Origin: an uncultured Oscillospiraceae bacterium
GTDB lineage: Bacteria; Bacillota; Clostridia; Oscillospirales; Oscillospiraceae
Direction of reading: 5' to 3'
DNA length: 16,834 nt
Assembly: GCA_934533005.1 (NCBI GenBank)
Contig: CAKTBC010000034.1
Span: 1-16,834, forward strand
A model generated the notes under the pieces. It made no database searches and had not been told where the DNA came from. It saw only the letters and a list, made by a program, of their open reading frames with translations. The stretch's first letter is position 1. Every line of letters begins with the position of its first letter. The position numbers and the translations under genes were made by a program. Positions 1 to 6,070 of the stretch are shown in pieces.

Positions 1-1019
1 TACGCGCCGCGGTTTTCGTGGATGACGGTATCGCAGACCTTATAGAGGAACGGCTCCTTCACGCCGAGCAGACGCCCATGGCGTGCGGCGCGGCGGAGCA
101 GGCGGCGCAGCACGTAGCCGCGGCCCTCGTTGGAGGGAAGAACGCCGTCGCAGATCATGAACGTGGACGAGCGGATGTGGTCGGTGATGATGCGGAGAGA
201 CACGTCCTTCGCGTTCGTCTCGCCGTAGTGCGCACCGGTGATCTCGCTCACCTTGTGGGTGATGTTCATGACGGTATCGACGTCGAAGAGGGAGTTCACG
301 TCCTGGCAGACGACCGCGAGACGCTCCAGCCCCATGCCGGTATCGATGTTCTTCTGGGCGAGCTCGGTGTAGTTGCCCTGGCCGTCGTTGTTGAACTGGG
401 AGAACACGATGTTCCAGATCTCGATATACCGGTCGCAGTCGCAGCCCACGGTGCAGCCGGGCTTGCCGCAGCCGTATTTCTCGCCGCGGTCGTAGTAGAT
501 CTCGGAGCAGGGGCCGCACGGGCCGCTGCCGTGCTCCCAGAAGTTATCTTCCTTGCCGAAGCGGAAAATGCGCTCCGGGGCGATGCCGATCTCGTCGTGC
601 CAGATGTTCCAGGCCTCGTCGTCATCAAGATATACACTCGGATACAGGCGGTCCGGATCGATGCCGACCCAGTCGGGGGAGGTCAGGAATTCCCACGCCC
701 AATGGATGGCTTCGCGCTTGAAGTAATCGCCGAAGGAGAAGTTGCCGAGCATTTCAAAATACGTGCCGTGGCGCGCCGTTTTGCCGATGTTCTCGATATC
801 GGGCGTGCGGATGCACTTCTGGCAGGTCGTCACGCGGTGGCGCGGCGGCTCTTCTTCCCCGGTGAACCATGTTTTCATGGGGCTCATGCCGGCGTTGATG
901 AGCAGAAGCGAGGGGTCGTTGCGGGGGATCAGCGAGAAGCTGGGCAGACGCAGATGACCTTTTGTCTCAAAGAAGGAGAGATACATCTCCCGCAGCTCAT
1001 TGAGTCCGAAATTTTTCAT
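1..1019 (-). CDS. alaS: Alanine--tRNA ligase, N-terminal part (cut by window edge)
   Basis: This class II aminoacyl-tRNA synthetase charges tRNA-Ala with alanine in the cytoplasm. The first 339 residues are visible, against about 870-880 for the whole family, and the remainder lies left of position 1. The catalytic core is intact. It has the N-terminal LREMYLSFFETKGH block (9-22), the motif-2 region with KCIRT (68-72) and GTYFEMLGNFSFGDYFK (85-101), GPCGPCSEI (166-174), TGMGLERLAVV (227-237) and RIITDHIRS (276-284). A Cys-rich stretch at 184-195 (C-G-K-P-G-C, then C-D-C) is, from memory, usual in clostridial AlaRS. The start ATG at 1019 is preceded by GGAGG (complement of 1025-1029) with 5-nt spacing. 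A T-box leader lies directly upstream, so expression should respond to uncharged tRNA-Ala. Confidence 0.97.
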   Translation of the reverse strand, partial: MKNFGLNELREMYLSFFETKGHLRLPSFSLIPRNDPSLLLINAGMSPMKTWFTGEEEPPRHRVTTCQKCIRTPDIENIGKTARHGTYFEMLGNFSFGDYFKREAIHWAWEFLTSPDWVGIDPDRLYPSVYLDDDEAWNIWHDEIGIAPERIFRFGKEDNFWEHGSGPCGPCSEIYYDRGEKYGCGKPGCTVGCDCDRYIEIWNIVFSQFNNDGQGNYTELAQKNIDTGMGLERLAVVCQDVNSLFDVDTVMNITHKVSEITGAHYGETNAKDVSLRIITDHIRSSTFMICDGVLPSNEGRGYVLRRLLRRAARHGRLLGVKEPFLYKVCDTVIHENRGA

Positions 1020-1268
1020 ACTAACCTCCAAAAACAAATACACCCCGCCCCTGAAATACAGGGGCGGGGAAAAACATTCCACGCGGTACCACCCTGATTG
1101 CGGTCCTTCGGAACCGTATCTCGTGCGCCCGATAACGGTGGCGGACCGCCGCGCTCTTCGCGCGAAGGCTCGAAAGTGGCTGCCGCGGCGCCGGACGAGG
1201 GGCTTTCAGCCTCCCCCTCTCTCTGTAGACCGTATCAGCGCGGCTTGCTTCGTCATAGCCCAAAAATC
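1020..1268 (-). promoter_or_regulatory. T-box riboswitch leader of alaS
   Basis: Read on the minus strand, the leader contains the hallmark T-box AGGGTGGTACCGCG (complement of 1082-1095), which binds the free CCA end of uncharged tRNA. Just before it is a small stem, CGGUUC-CGAA-GGACCG. Further upstream is a Stem I segment with the conserved AGAGAG and GCUGAAAGC elements. A GCC triplet (complement of 1178-1180), followed by ACUUUCGAGC, sits where the specifier codon is expected and reads alanine. The exact specifier register is inferred, not folded. Downstream the leader ends in a terminator hairpin whose 5' arm includes the CCCU that would otherwise pair with the AGGG of the T-box, the standard switch. 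Uncharged tRNA-Ala should therefore allow read-through into alaS. Confidence 0.93.
1043..1069 (-). terminator. Regulated intrinsic terminator of the alaS T-box
   Basis: In the transcript, CCCCGCCCCUG pairs with CAGGGGCGGGG (11 bp) around a UAUUU loop, followed by UG and the U-rich UAUUUGUUUUU before the alaS Shine-Dalgarno sequence. The 5' arm overlaps the 3' half of the predicted antiterminator, so the two structures exclude each other. Confidence 0.9.
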
Positions 1269-1274
1269 TTATAC

Positions 1275-1302
1275 ATTCTATCACGAAATATCCGCTTGTC
1301 AA
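1275..1302 (-). promoter_or_regulatory. Sigma-A type promoter of alaS
   Basis: On the minus strand, a perfect TTGACA (complement of 1297-1302) is followed after 16 bp by TAGAAT (complement of 1275-1280), a 5/6 match to the -10 consensus. The start site would be near 1266-1268, at the 5' end of the T-box leader, giving a leader of about 250 nt. Confidence 0.8.
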
Positions 1303-1327
1303 CCGGGAAAATGACTCTTTCCGGCGC

Positions 1328-1346
1328 TTTTTCCGCGGCGGAAAAA
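1328..1346. repeat. Inverted repeat between alaS and the glycan cluster (candidate operator)
   Basis: TTTTTCCG and CGGAAAAA form perfect 8-bp arms around a 3-nt centre (CGG). The site lies 25 bp upstream of the alaS -35 box and about 93 bp before the first glycan-cluster gene, so it could serve either direction. It could be a regulator site or chance in GC-rich DNA with A/T flanks. No bound factor is recognised. Confidence 0.4.
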
Positions 1347-1413
1347 CATACTACTTGCTATCAATGCGCAAAAGTGTTACCTTTATAAAGGGTTTTTATG
1401 CCTCTGATACGTC

Positions 1414-1419
1414 TATACT
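1414..1419 (+). promoter_or_regulatory. Candidate -10 box for the glycan cluster
   Basis: TATACT (5/6 match to TATAAT) lies 19 bp before the start codon of the first cluster gene. No convincing -35 box sits 16-18 bp upstream. TATAAA at 1384-1389 is another A/T-rich candidate, with the same problem. The cluster most likely has a promoter somewhere in 1303-1438, but its exact position is not settled by sequence alone. Confidence 0.3.
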
Positions 1420-1438
1420 ATCCCGGGGAGGGGAAAAA

Positions 1439-2269
1439 ATGCCCGGCTGCGATCACGGACTCGTTTCCGTTCTCATGAGCGTATATAACGGCGCTTCCAC
1501 GCTGGAGAAGGCGGCGGCGTCCGTTCTGGCACAGACGTACCGCGATCTGGAGCTCATTCTCTGCGACGATGCCTCCACGGACGATACATGGCGCATCATG
1601 CAGCGCATCGCACGCTCGGACGCACGCGTCACGATCTTTCAAAATGAGACGAATCTCGGTCTCGGCGCTTCGCTCAACGAGTGCCTTTCGCGCGCAAAGG
1701 GCGAATTTATCGCCCGGCAGGACGCCGACGATGTCTCCGACCCCGACCGGATCGAGCGGACGATGGACTTTCTTCTCTCGTCCGGCGCGCCCTACGCTGC
1801 GTGCGGCGTGCGCGTTTTCGACGATTCCGGCGTATGGAGCACGCGGCAGTATCCGCAGAAGATCACAAAGCACATCATCGCGCAGAAGAACCCCTTCTTT
1901 CACCCGACGATGATCTTCCGCCGCGCGGTGATCGAGAGCGCGAACGGCTACCGCGTCTCACCGGAAACGCGCCGCACGGAGGACTACGATCTTGTGATGC
2001 GCCTGGCCGCGCAGGGCGATATCGGGGAAAATCTGCAGGAGATCCTCTACTCGGTATATGAACCGCAGGAGGCCTATCTCCGTCACAATGCAAAAACCCG
2101 TCTTTACGAAGTGCGCGTCCGCGCGCGCGGGCTGCGCGTGATGGGTTCCCCCGTCTCGGACTACATTTATCTTGTCAAACCGCTCATCATGGCGTGCGTT
2201 CCGCGCGGTATGATGCGCTCGGTAAAGCGGCTGCAATGGAAACGGCAGAGCCGCGCCGGAAAAAAGTGA
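1439..2269 (+). CDS. Family 2 glycosyltransferase (GT2, GT-A fold)
   Basis: This predicted cytoplasmic sugar transferase would use a nucleotide-sugar donor during surface-glycan assembly. It has 276 residues. The GT-A start LVSVLMSVYNG (8-18) is followed by the donor-binding LILCDDAST region, the metal-binding DADD (95-98), a mid-domain FFHPTMIFRR segment and the catalytic-loop TEDYDL (180-185). The C-terminus is basic and has no clear membrane helix. ATG 1439 is chosen because GGAGG (1427-1431) sits 7 nt upstream. An in-frame upstream extension to 1355 has no such site and no homologous look. It is the first gene of the cluster, 13 nt before the ABC permease, whose ribosome binding site overlaps this stop codon. 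Donor and acceptor sugars cannot be read from the sequence. Confidence 0.9.
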   Translation: MPGCDHGLVSVLMSVYNGASTLEKAAASVLAQTYRDLELILCDDASTDDTWRIMQRIARSDARVTIFQNETNLGLGASLNECLSRAKGEFIARQDADDVSDPDRIERTMDFLLSSGAPYAACGVRVFDDSGVWSTRQYPQKITKHIIAQKNPFFHPTMIFRRAVIESANGYRVSPETRRTEDYDLVMRLAAQGDIGENLQEILYSVYEPQEAYLRHNAKTRLYEVRVRARGLRVMGSPVSDYIYLVKPLIMACVPRGMMRSVKRLQWKRQSRAGKK

Positions 2270-2282
2270 GGAATACCGGATC

Positions 2283-3080
2283 ATGGCATTCAACAAAAGC
2301 TACGTAAAAGAAAAAATGGAGGGCTTTCGCCGGTTCACACCGCTGCTGCGCGAGCTTGTGGTACGCGATATCAAGGTGCGCTACCGCCACTCCGTGCTGG
2401 GGCTCGTGTGGACGGTGCTCAACCCGCTGCTGATGATGGTCGTCATCACGATCGTCTTTTCCACGCTTTTCAAGCAGAACATCCCGAATTTCCCGATCTA
2501 CTATCTCGCGGGCTCGCTCATTTTCTCGTTCAATTCGGAATCGACGACGACCGCGCTCAGCTCCATTTACTCCAACGCCTCGCTCATCAAAAAGGTCTAT
2601 ATCCCAAAGTACCTTTTCCCGATCTCCAATGTGCTCTCGGGGCTCGTGAATCTCGGGTTTTCGCTCATTGCGATGTTCATCGTGATGCTCGTCACCGGCG
2701 CGCCGTTCCATGCAACGCTCCTTCTGCTGCCGATCCCCATTTTCTATACGTTCCTCTTCTCCGCCGGGCTCGGCATTCTGCTCTCGGCCATCACGGTGTT
2801 CTTCCGCGATATTGCGCATTTCTACAGCGTGTTCATCCTCGCATGGACCTACTTTACCCCCATCTTCTACCCCGTAGATATCCTGCCGGACGCTGCGATG
2901 AAGCTCATGCAGCTCAACCCGATGTATCATCTCGTTGCCTACATGCGCTCGCTCGTGCTCTACGGCGTGTTTCCCAGCCTGAAGGAGAATCTTCTCTGCC
3001 TGTGTCTCGGGCTTCTGATGCTCGCGCTGGGGCTTTTCGTATTTTATAAAAAGCAGGACAAGTTTGTCCTGTATGTCTGA
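2283..3080 (+). CDS. ABC-2 type polysaccharide export permease (Wzm/TagG-like)
   Basis: This is the membrane subunit of an ABC exporter for lipid-linked surface glycan, acting with the adjacent ATPase. It has 265 residues, usual for the Wzm/TagG/KpsM group. The N-terminal amphipathic stretch contains LVVRDIKVRYRHSVLG, a family-typical block, and is followed by about six hydrophobic segments (roughly 38-60, 70-80, 108-135, 143-175, 178-200 and 238-256). A PxFYPVDILP element lies before the last part, as is common in this family. ATG 2283 has GAGGA 10 nt upstream (2268-2272). The ATPase gene starts 13 nt after the stop. Whether the cargo is a teichoic-acid-like or another polysaccharide is inferred only from the glycosyltransferase neighbours. 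Confidence 0.93.
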   Translation: MAFNKSYVKEKMEGFRRFTPLLRELVVRDIKVRYRHSVLGLVWTVLNPLLMMVVITIVFSTLFKQNIPNFPIYYLAGSLIFSFNSESTTTALSSIYSNASLIKKVYIPKYLFPISNVLSGLVNLGFSLIAMFIVMLVTGAPFHATLLLLPIPIFYTFLFSAGLGILLSAITVFFRDIAHFYSVFILAWTYFTPIFYPVDILPDAAMKLMQLNPMYHLVAYMRSLVLYGVFPSLKENLLCLCLGLLMLALGLFVFYKKQDKFVLYV

Positions 3081-3093
3081 GCGGAGGTGCACC

Positions 3094-3822
3094 ATGGGCA
3101 GCGTTATCAAAGTCAACGATGTTTCGATGATGTTCAACCTCAGCTCGGAGAAGATCGACAGCATCAAGGAATATTTCATCAAGGCCGTGCGCCGGGAGCT
3201 GCATTTTCAGGAGTTCTGGGCGCTGCGGGATATATCGTTCACGCTGGAAAAGGGCGATTCTCTCGGCATCGTCGGGCTGAACGGCTCAGGCAAGAGCACG
3301 CTTTTGAAGATTGTCTCCGGCATTTTGAAGCCGACGAAGGGCACCGTGGAGACCTGCGGCAGCATTGCCCCTCTCATCGAGCTCGGCGCAGGGTTTGACG
3401 CCAACCTCTCCGCGCGCGAGAACATCTATCTCAACGGCGCGATCCTCGGCTACAGCCGCTCGTATATGGCTGAGCGGTTCGACGAGATCATCGAATTTGC
3501 CGAATTGCAGGATTTCGTGGACACCGCCGTGAAAAACTACTCCTCCGGCATGGTGGCGCGCCTCGGCTTTGCCATCGCGACGATGAATGTGCCGGACATT
3601 CTCATCATCGACGAGATCCTCGCCGTCGGCGACTACAAGTTTCAGGAAAAGAGCTTTGCCCGCATGCAGGAGATGATCGCCTCCGGCGCAACGGTCGTTT
3701 TCGTCTCCCACTCGATCGAACAGGTGCGGAAGATCTGCAAAAAGGCGCTCTGGCTCGAGCATGGCCAGATGCGCATGCTCGGCGACGTGGAAGCCGTGTG
3801 TGGGGAGTATATGCGCTCATGA
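3094..3822 (+). CDS. ABC exporter ATPase (Wzt/TagH-like, short form)
   Basis: This 242-residue nucleotide-binding subunit would power the permease encoded just upstream. The Walker A GLNGSGKST spans 61-69. The signature is the variant YSSGM (149-153), typical of polysaccharide exporters rather than LSGGQ. The Walker B ILIIDE is at 169-174, VGD follows in the D-loop region, and the switch His is H206 in FVSHS. An N-terminal extension (SSEKIDSIKEYFIKAVRR) precedes the core, as in Wzt and TagH. The protein ends right after the ATPase domain, with no C-terminal carbohydrate-binding domain as found in long Wzt proteins. ATG 3094 has GCGGAGG at 3081-3087. An upstream in-frame start at 3064 would overlap the permease and lacks a ribosome binding site. 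The stop overlaps the next start (ATGA). Confidence 0.95.
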   Translation: MGSVIKVNDVSMMFNLSSEKIDSIKEYFIKAVRRELHFQEFWALRDISFTLEKGDSLGIVGLNGSGKSTLLKIVSGILKPTKGTVETCGSIAPLIELGAGFDANLSARENIYLNGAILGYSRSYMAERFDEIIEFAELQDFVDTAVKNYSSGMVARLGFAIATMNVPDILIIDEILAVGDYKFQEKSFARMQEMIASGATVVFVSHSIEQVRKICKKALWLEHGQMRMLGDVEAVCGEYMRS

Positions 3823-6056
3823 GCACCGCTGCACCGAAAAAAAAGCGCCTTCTCTTCGTCATCAACCAGTTTTTCAAAGGCGGTGCGGAAACGGCGCTTG
3901 TGAATCTTCTGCGCACGATGGACGCCTCGCGCTTCGATGTTGATCTCCTCATCTTTGACATGATCGACCTGCCGGGCAGTCTCTCGCTCATCCCGGAGAT
4001 CCCGGCGTGGGTACACGTTATCAATGTGGCCGAAAACGAAAAGAAGGCCGCGTTCCTGAAAAAGGCGGTTTTTAAATTTGAGCGGAAGCTCACCGGCACG
4101 CAGCCGTTCCGGCGCGGCGCCATCCGGTATCTGCAGGGGCGGTATTATGACGCCGCCATCTCCTACGGTGAGTGGTTTTCCAGCGCGCTCTGCGCGCGCT
4201 ATGCCGCCGCGCGGCGCAAATATGTCTGGATCCACGCGGACATGGACAAGGCCGCCTTTCTCCACCCGGACATTCTGCGCTTTGAAGCGCAGTTCGACGG
4301 CTTTCTCTTCGCCTCCCGCCACTCGATGGAGGGGGCGATAAAAAAATATCCGCAGCTCGCCTCCCGCGCTCTCGTCGTCCCGAACCGCGTGGACAGCGAG
4401 AAAATTCTCGCCATGAGCGAGGATCCGTTTCCCATTTCCCTGCCGGAGGACGGTCTTCCTCTGCTCGTGACGGTCGCAAACGTCCGCGAGGAGAAGAACC
4501 ATCTGCGGCAGGTCGAGGCGATGCAGCAGCTCTTTTCCGATGGGCTGCGGTTTCACTGGGTAAACATCGGCTCGCTCGCGAACGCCCCGCTCGTGGAAAA
4601 GCTCCGGCTCGCAGTTCAGAATGCGGGGCTGGAGGACTATTTCACGCTGACCGGCCCGCTCGACAATCCGTACGGCGTGATGCGAAGGGCTTCTGCCGTG
4701 TGCGTCCTCTCCGACCATGAGTCATGGTCGATGGTCATCACGGAGGCAAAGGCGCTCGGCGTGCCGGTGATCGCAACGCGCACGTCCGGCGCGCTTGAGC
4801 AGATCGCAGACGGCGAAAATGGCATCCTCTGCGGCTTTTCCGCCGGGGAGATCGCCGAAAGTCTCCGCACCTTTCTCACCGGCGGCACGGCGGACACGCT
4901 ACACCGGAACGAAGGAAATCACACCGCCGCCGATGCGGCGGGAACGTTGGAAACGCTGCTGGAAAACAACACGAAAAAAGTTCTCTATGTATTCGACGAT
5001 ATAAACTACGCGAGCGGGGCGCGCGCCGCCGCGCTCGCGCAGGCGCGCGCCGTGTCCGGCGTGGCGGAGGTATGGATCTATTCCGCCGAGCCGTGCCGGG
5101 ACGCCGCGCTCAAAAGGGAGTTCCATTTTCTGGAAACGCCCAACAGCGGTGCGCTTCGGCTCCTTTCACGGCCGACGCGGCAGGTGCTGCGCGACAGAGG
5201 CGTATCCCGCGCCGGGAAGCTTCTCCGGCTCGCCTACGCCGTGCTCGCGCACATCGGGCTCGAACCGGTGCTGCCAAAGGCGCTGCTGCGGCGGAACATG
5301 GCCGCGGCCTTTGAGGGGTTCGACACGGTCTTCGTCGTGAGCGAGGCCTCCAAAATGCGCGAGTTCGTCTCGCGCTGCCGCCATCCGGGAAAGATCCAGT
5401 GGATCCATACGGATTACGCCGCCTGGCGGGAGCTGAACGAATGGACGCGCGCCGTTACGAAAAACGATGCAAAGCTCTACCGCCGGTTTGATACGATCGT
5501 CTGTCTCAACCGGACGCTGCGGGAAAAGTTCCTCGCCGTGTATCCGCAGTTTGCAAATAAGACGATCGCGGTACCGAATCCGGTGTTCCGCCCGGCGATA
5601 CGAGAGCGCGCCAAGGCGCCGCTTTCGGTGCCGGTGGACGGGAGCGTCTGCAATCTCATCACCATCGGGCGGCTTGAGCGCGAAAAGCGCTATGACCGTC
5701 TGCTCGATATTGCCGAAGGGCTCCGGGAGCGCGGCATTTCGTTCCATTGGTACTTCGCCGGCGACGGGCCGCTGCGCGAAGAGATCGAGCGGCAGCGCGA
5801 TGCGCTCGGTCTTTCCGGCTGCGTAACGCTGACCGGGTACATGGAAAACCCCTGTCCCCTGCTCGCGCGCTGCCGTGCGCTCGTGCTCTTTTCGGAGTAT
5901 GAGGGCACGCCCGTCACCATCGACGAAGCCAAGGCGCTCGGCGTTTCGGTCATCGCGAACGACGTCGGCGGTGTGGCGGAGATGCTCGAGGGCGGGAAAT
6001 TCGGCACAGCCGCAAACGACACTGAGAGCTTCATCCAATCCATCATGCAATTATAA
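3819..6056 (+). CDS. Tandem two-domain family 4 glycosyltransferase (GT4-GT4)
   Basis: This 745-residue protein contains two complete retaining GT-B transferases in one chain. Domain 1 (about 10-375) has KRLLFVINQFFKGGAE, WIHAD (137-141), the phosphate-binding REEK (223-226) and the E-x7-E pair E301/E309. Domain 2 (about 385-745) starts KKVLYVFDDINY and has KIQWIHTDY (525-533), GRLEREK (617-623) and E695/E703. Both domains keep the residues needed for activity, so two successive glycosyl additions are plausible but unproven. Domain 2 resembles the first domain of the next protein more closely than it resembles domain 1. ATG 3819 overlaps the ATPase stop as ATGA, with GGGAG at 3802-3806. An upstream GTG at 3798 is less likely. 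No signal peptide or membrane helix is seen. Confidence 0.9.
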   Translation: MSTAAPKKKRLLFVINQFFKGGAETALVNLLRTMDASRFDVDLLIFDMIDLPGSLSLIPEIPAWVHVINVAENEKKAAFLKKAVFKFERKLTGTQPFRRGAIRYLQGRYYDAAISYGEWFSSALCARYAAARRKYVWIHADMDKAAFLHPDILRFEAQFDGFLFASRHSMEGAIKKYPQLASRALVVPNRVDSEKILAMSEDPFPISLPEDGLPLLVTVANVREEKNHLRQVEAMQQLFSDGLRFHWVNIGSLANAPLVEKLRLAVQNAGLEDYFTLTGPLDNPYGVMRRASAVCVLSDHESWSMVITEAKALGVPVIATRTSGALEQIADGENGILCGFSAGEIAESLRTFLTGGTADTLHRNEGNHTAADAAGTLETLLENNTKKVLYVFDDINYASGARAAALAQARAVSGVAEVWIYSAEPCRDAALKREFHFLETPNSGALRLLSRPTRQVLRDRGVSRAGKLLRLAYAVLAHIGLEPVLPKALLRRNMAAAFEGFDTVFVVSEASKMREFVSRCRHPGKIQWIHTDYAAWRELNEWTRAVTKNDAKLYRRFDTIVCLNRTLREKFLAVYPQFANKTIAVPNPVFRPAIRERAKAPLSVPVDGSVCNLITIGRLEREKRYDRLLDIAEGLRERGISFHWYFAGDGPLREEIERQRDALGLSGCVTLTGYMENPCPLLARCRALVLFSEYEGTPVTIDEAKALGVSVIANDVGGVAEMLEGGKFGTAANDTESFIQSIMQL

Positions 6057-6070
6057 AAAAGGAACCAGCC

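Noticed and set aside
18..1097. Long plus-strand open frame (359 codons) opposite alaS
   Set aside because: It is fully antisense to the conserved alaS core, runs across the T-box terminator, and its product is a low-complexity Ala/Val/Asp-rich sequence with no motif.
1355..1438. Upstream extension of the first GT2 gene
   Set aside because: The extra 28 codons have no ribosome binding site and overlap the likely promoter region, while ATG 1439 has a clear GGAGG.
2187..3182. Minus-strand open frame of 331 codons
   Set aside because: It is antisense to the ABC permease. The His/Glu/Arg-rich product is the shadow of a membrane protein.
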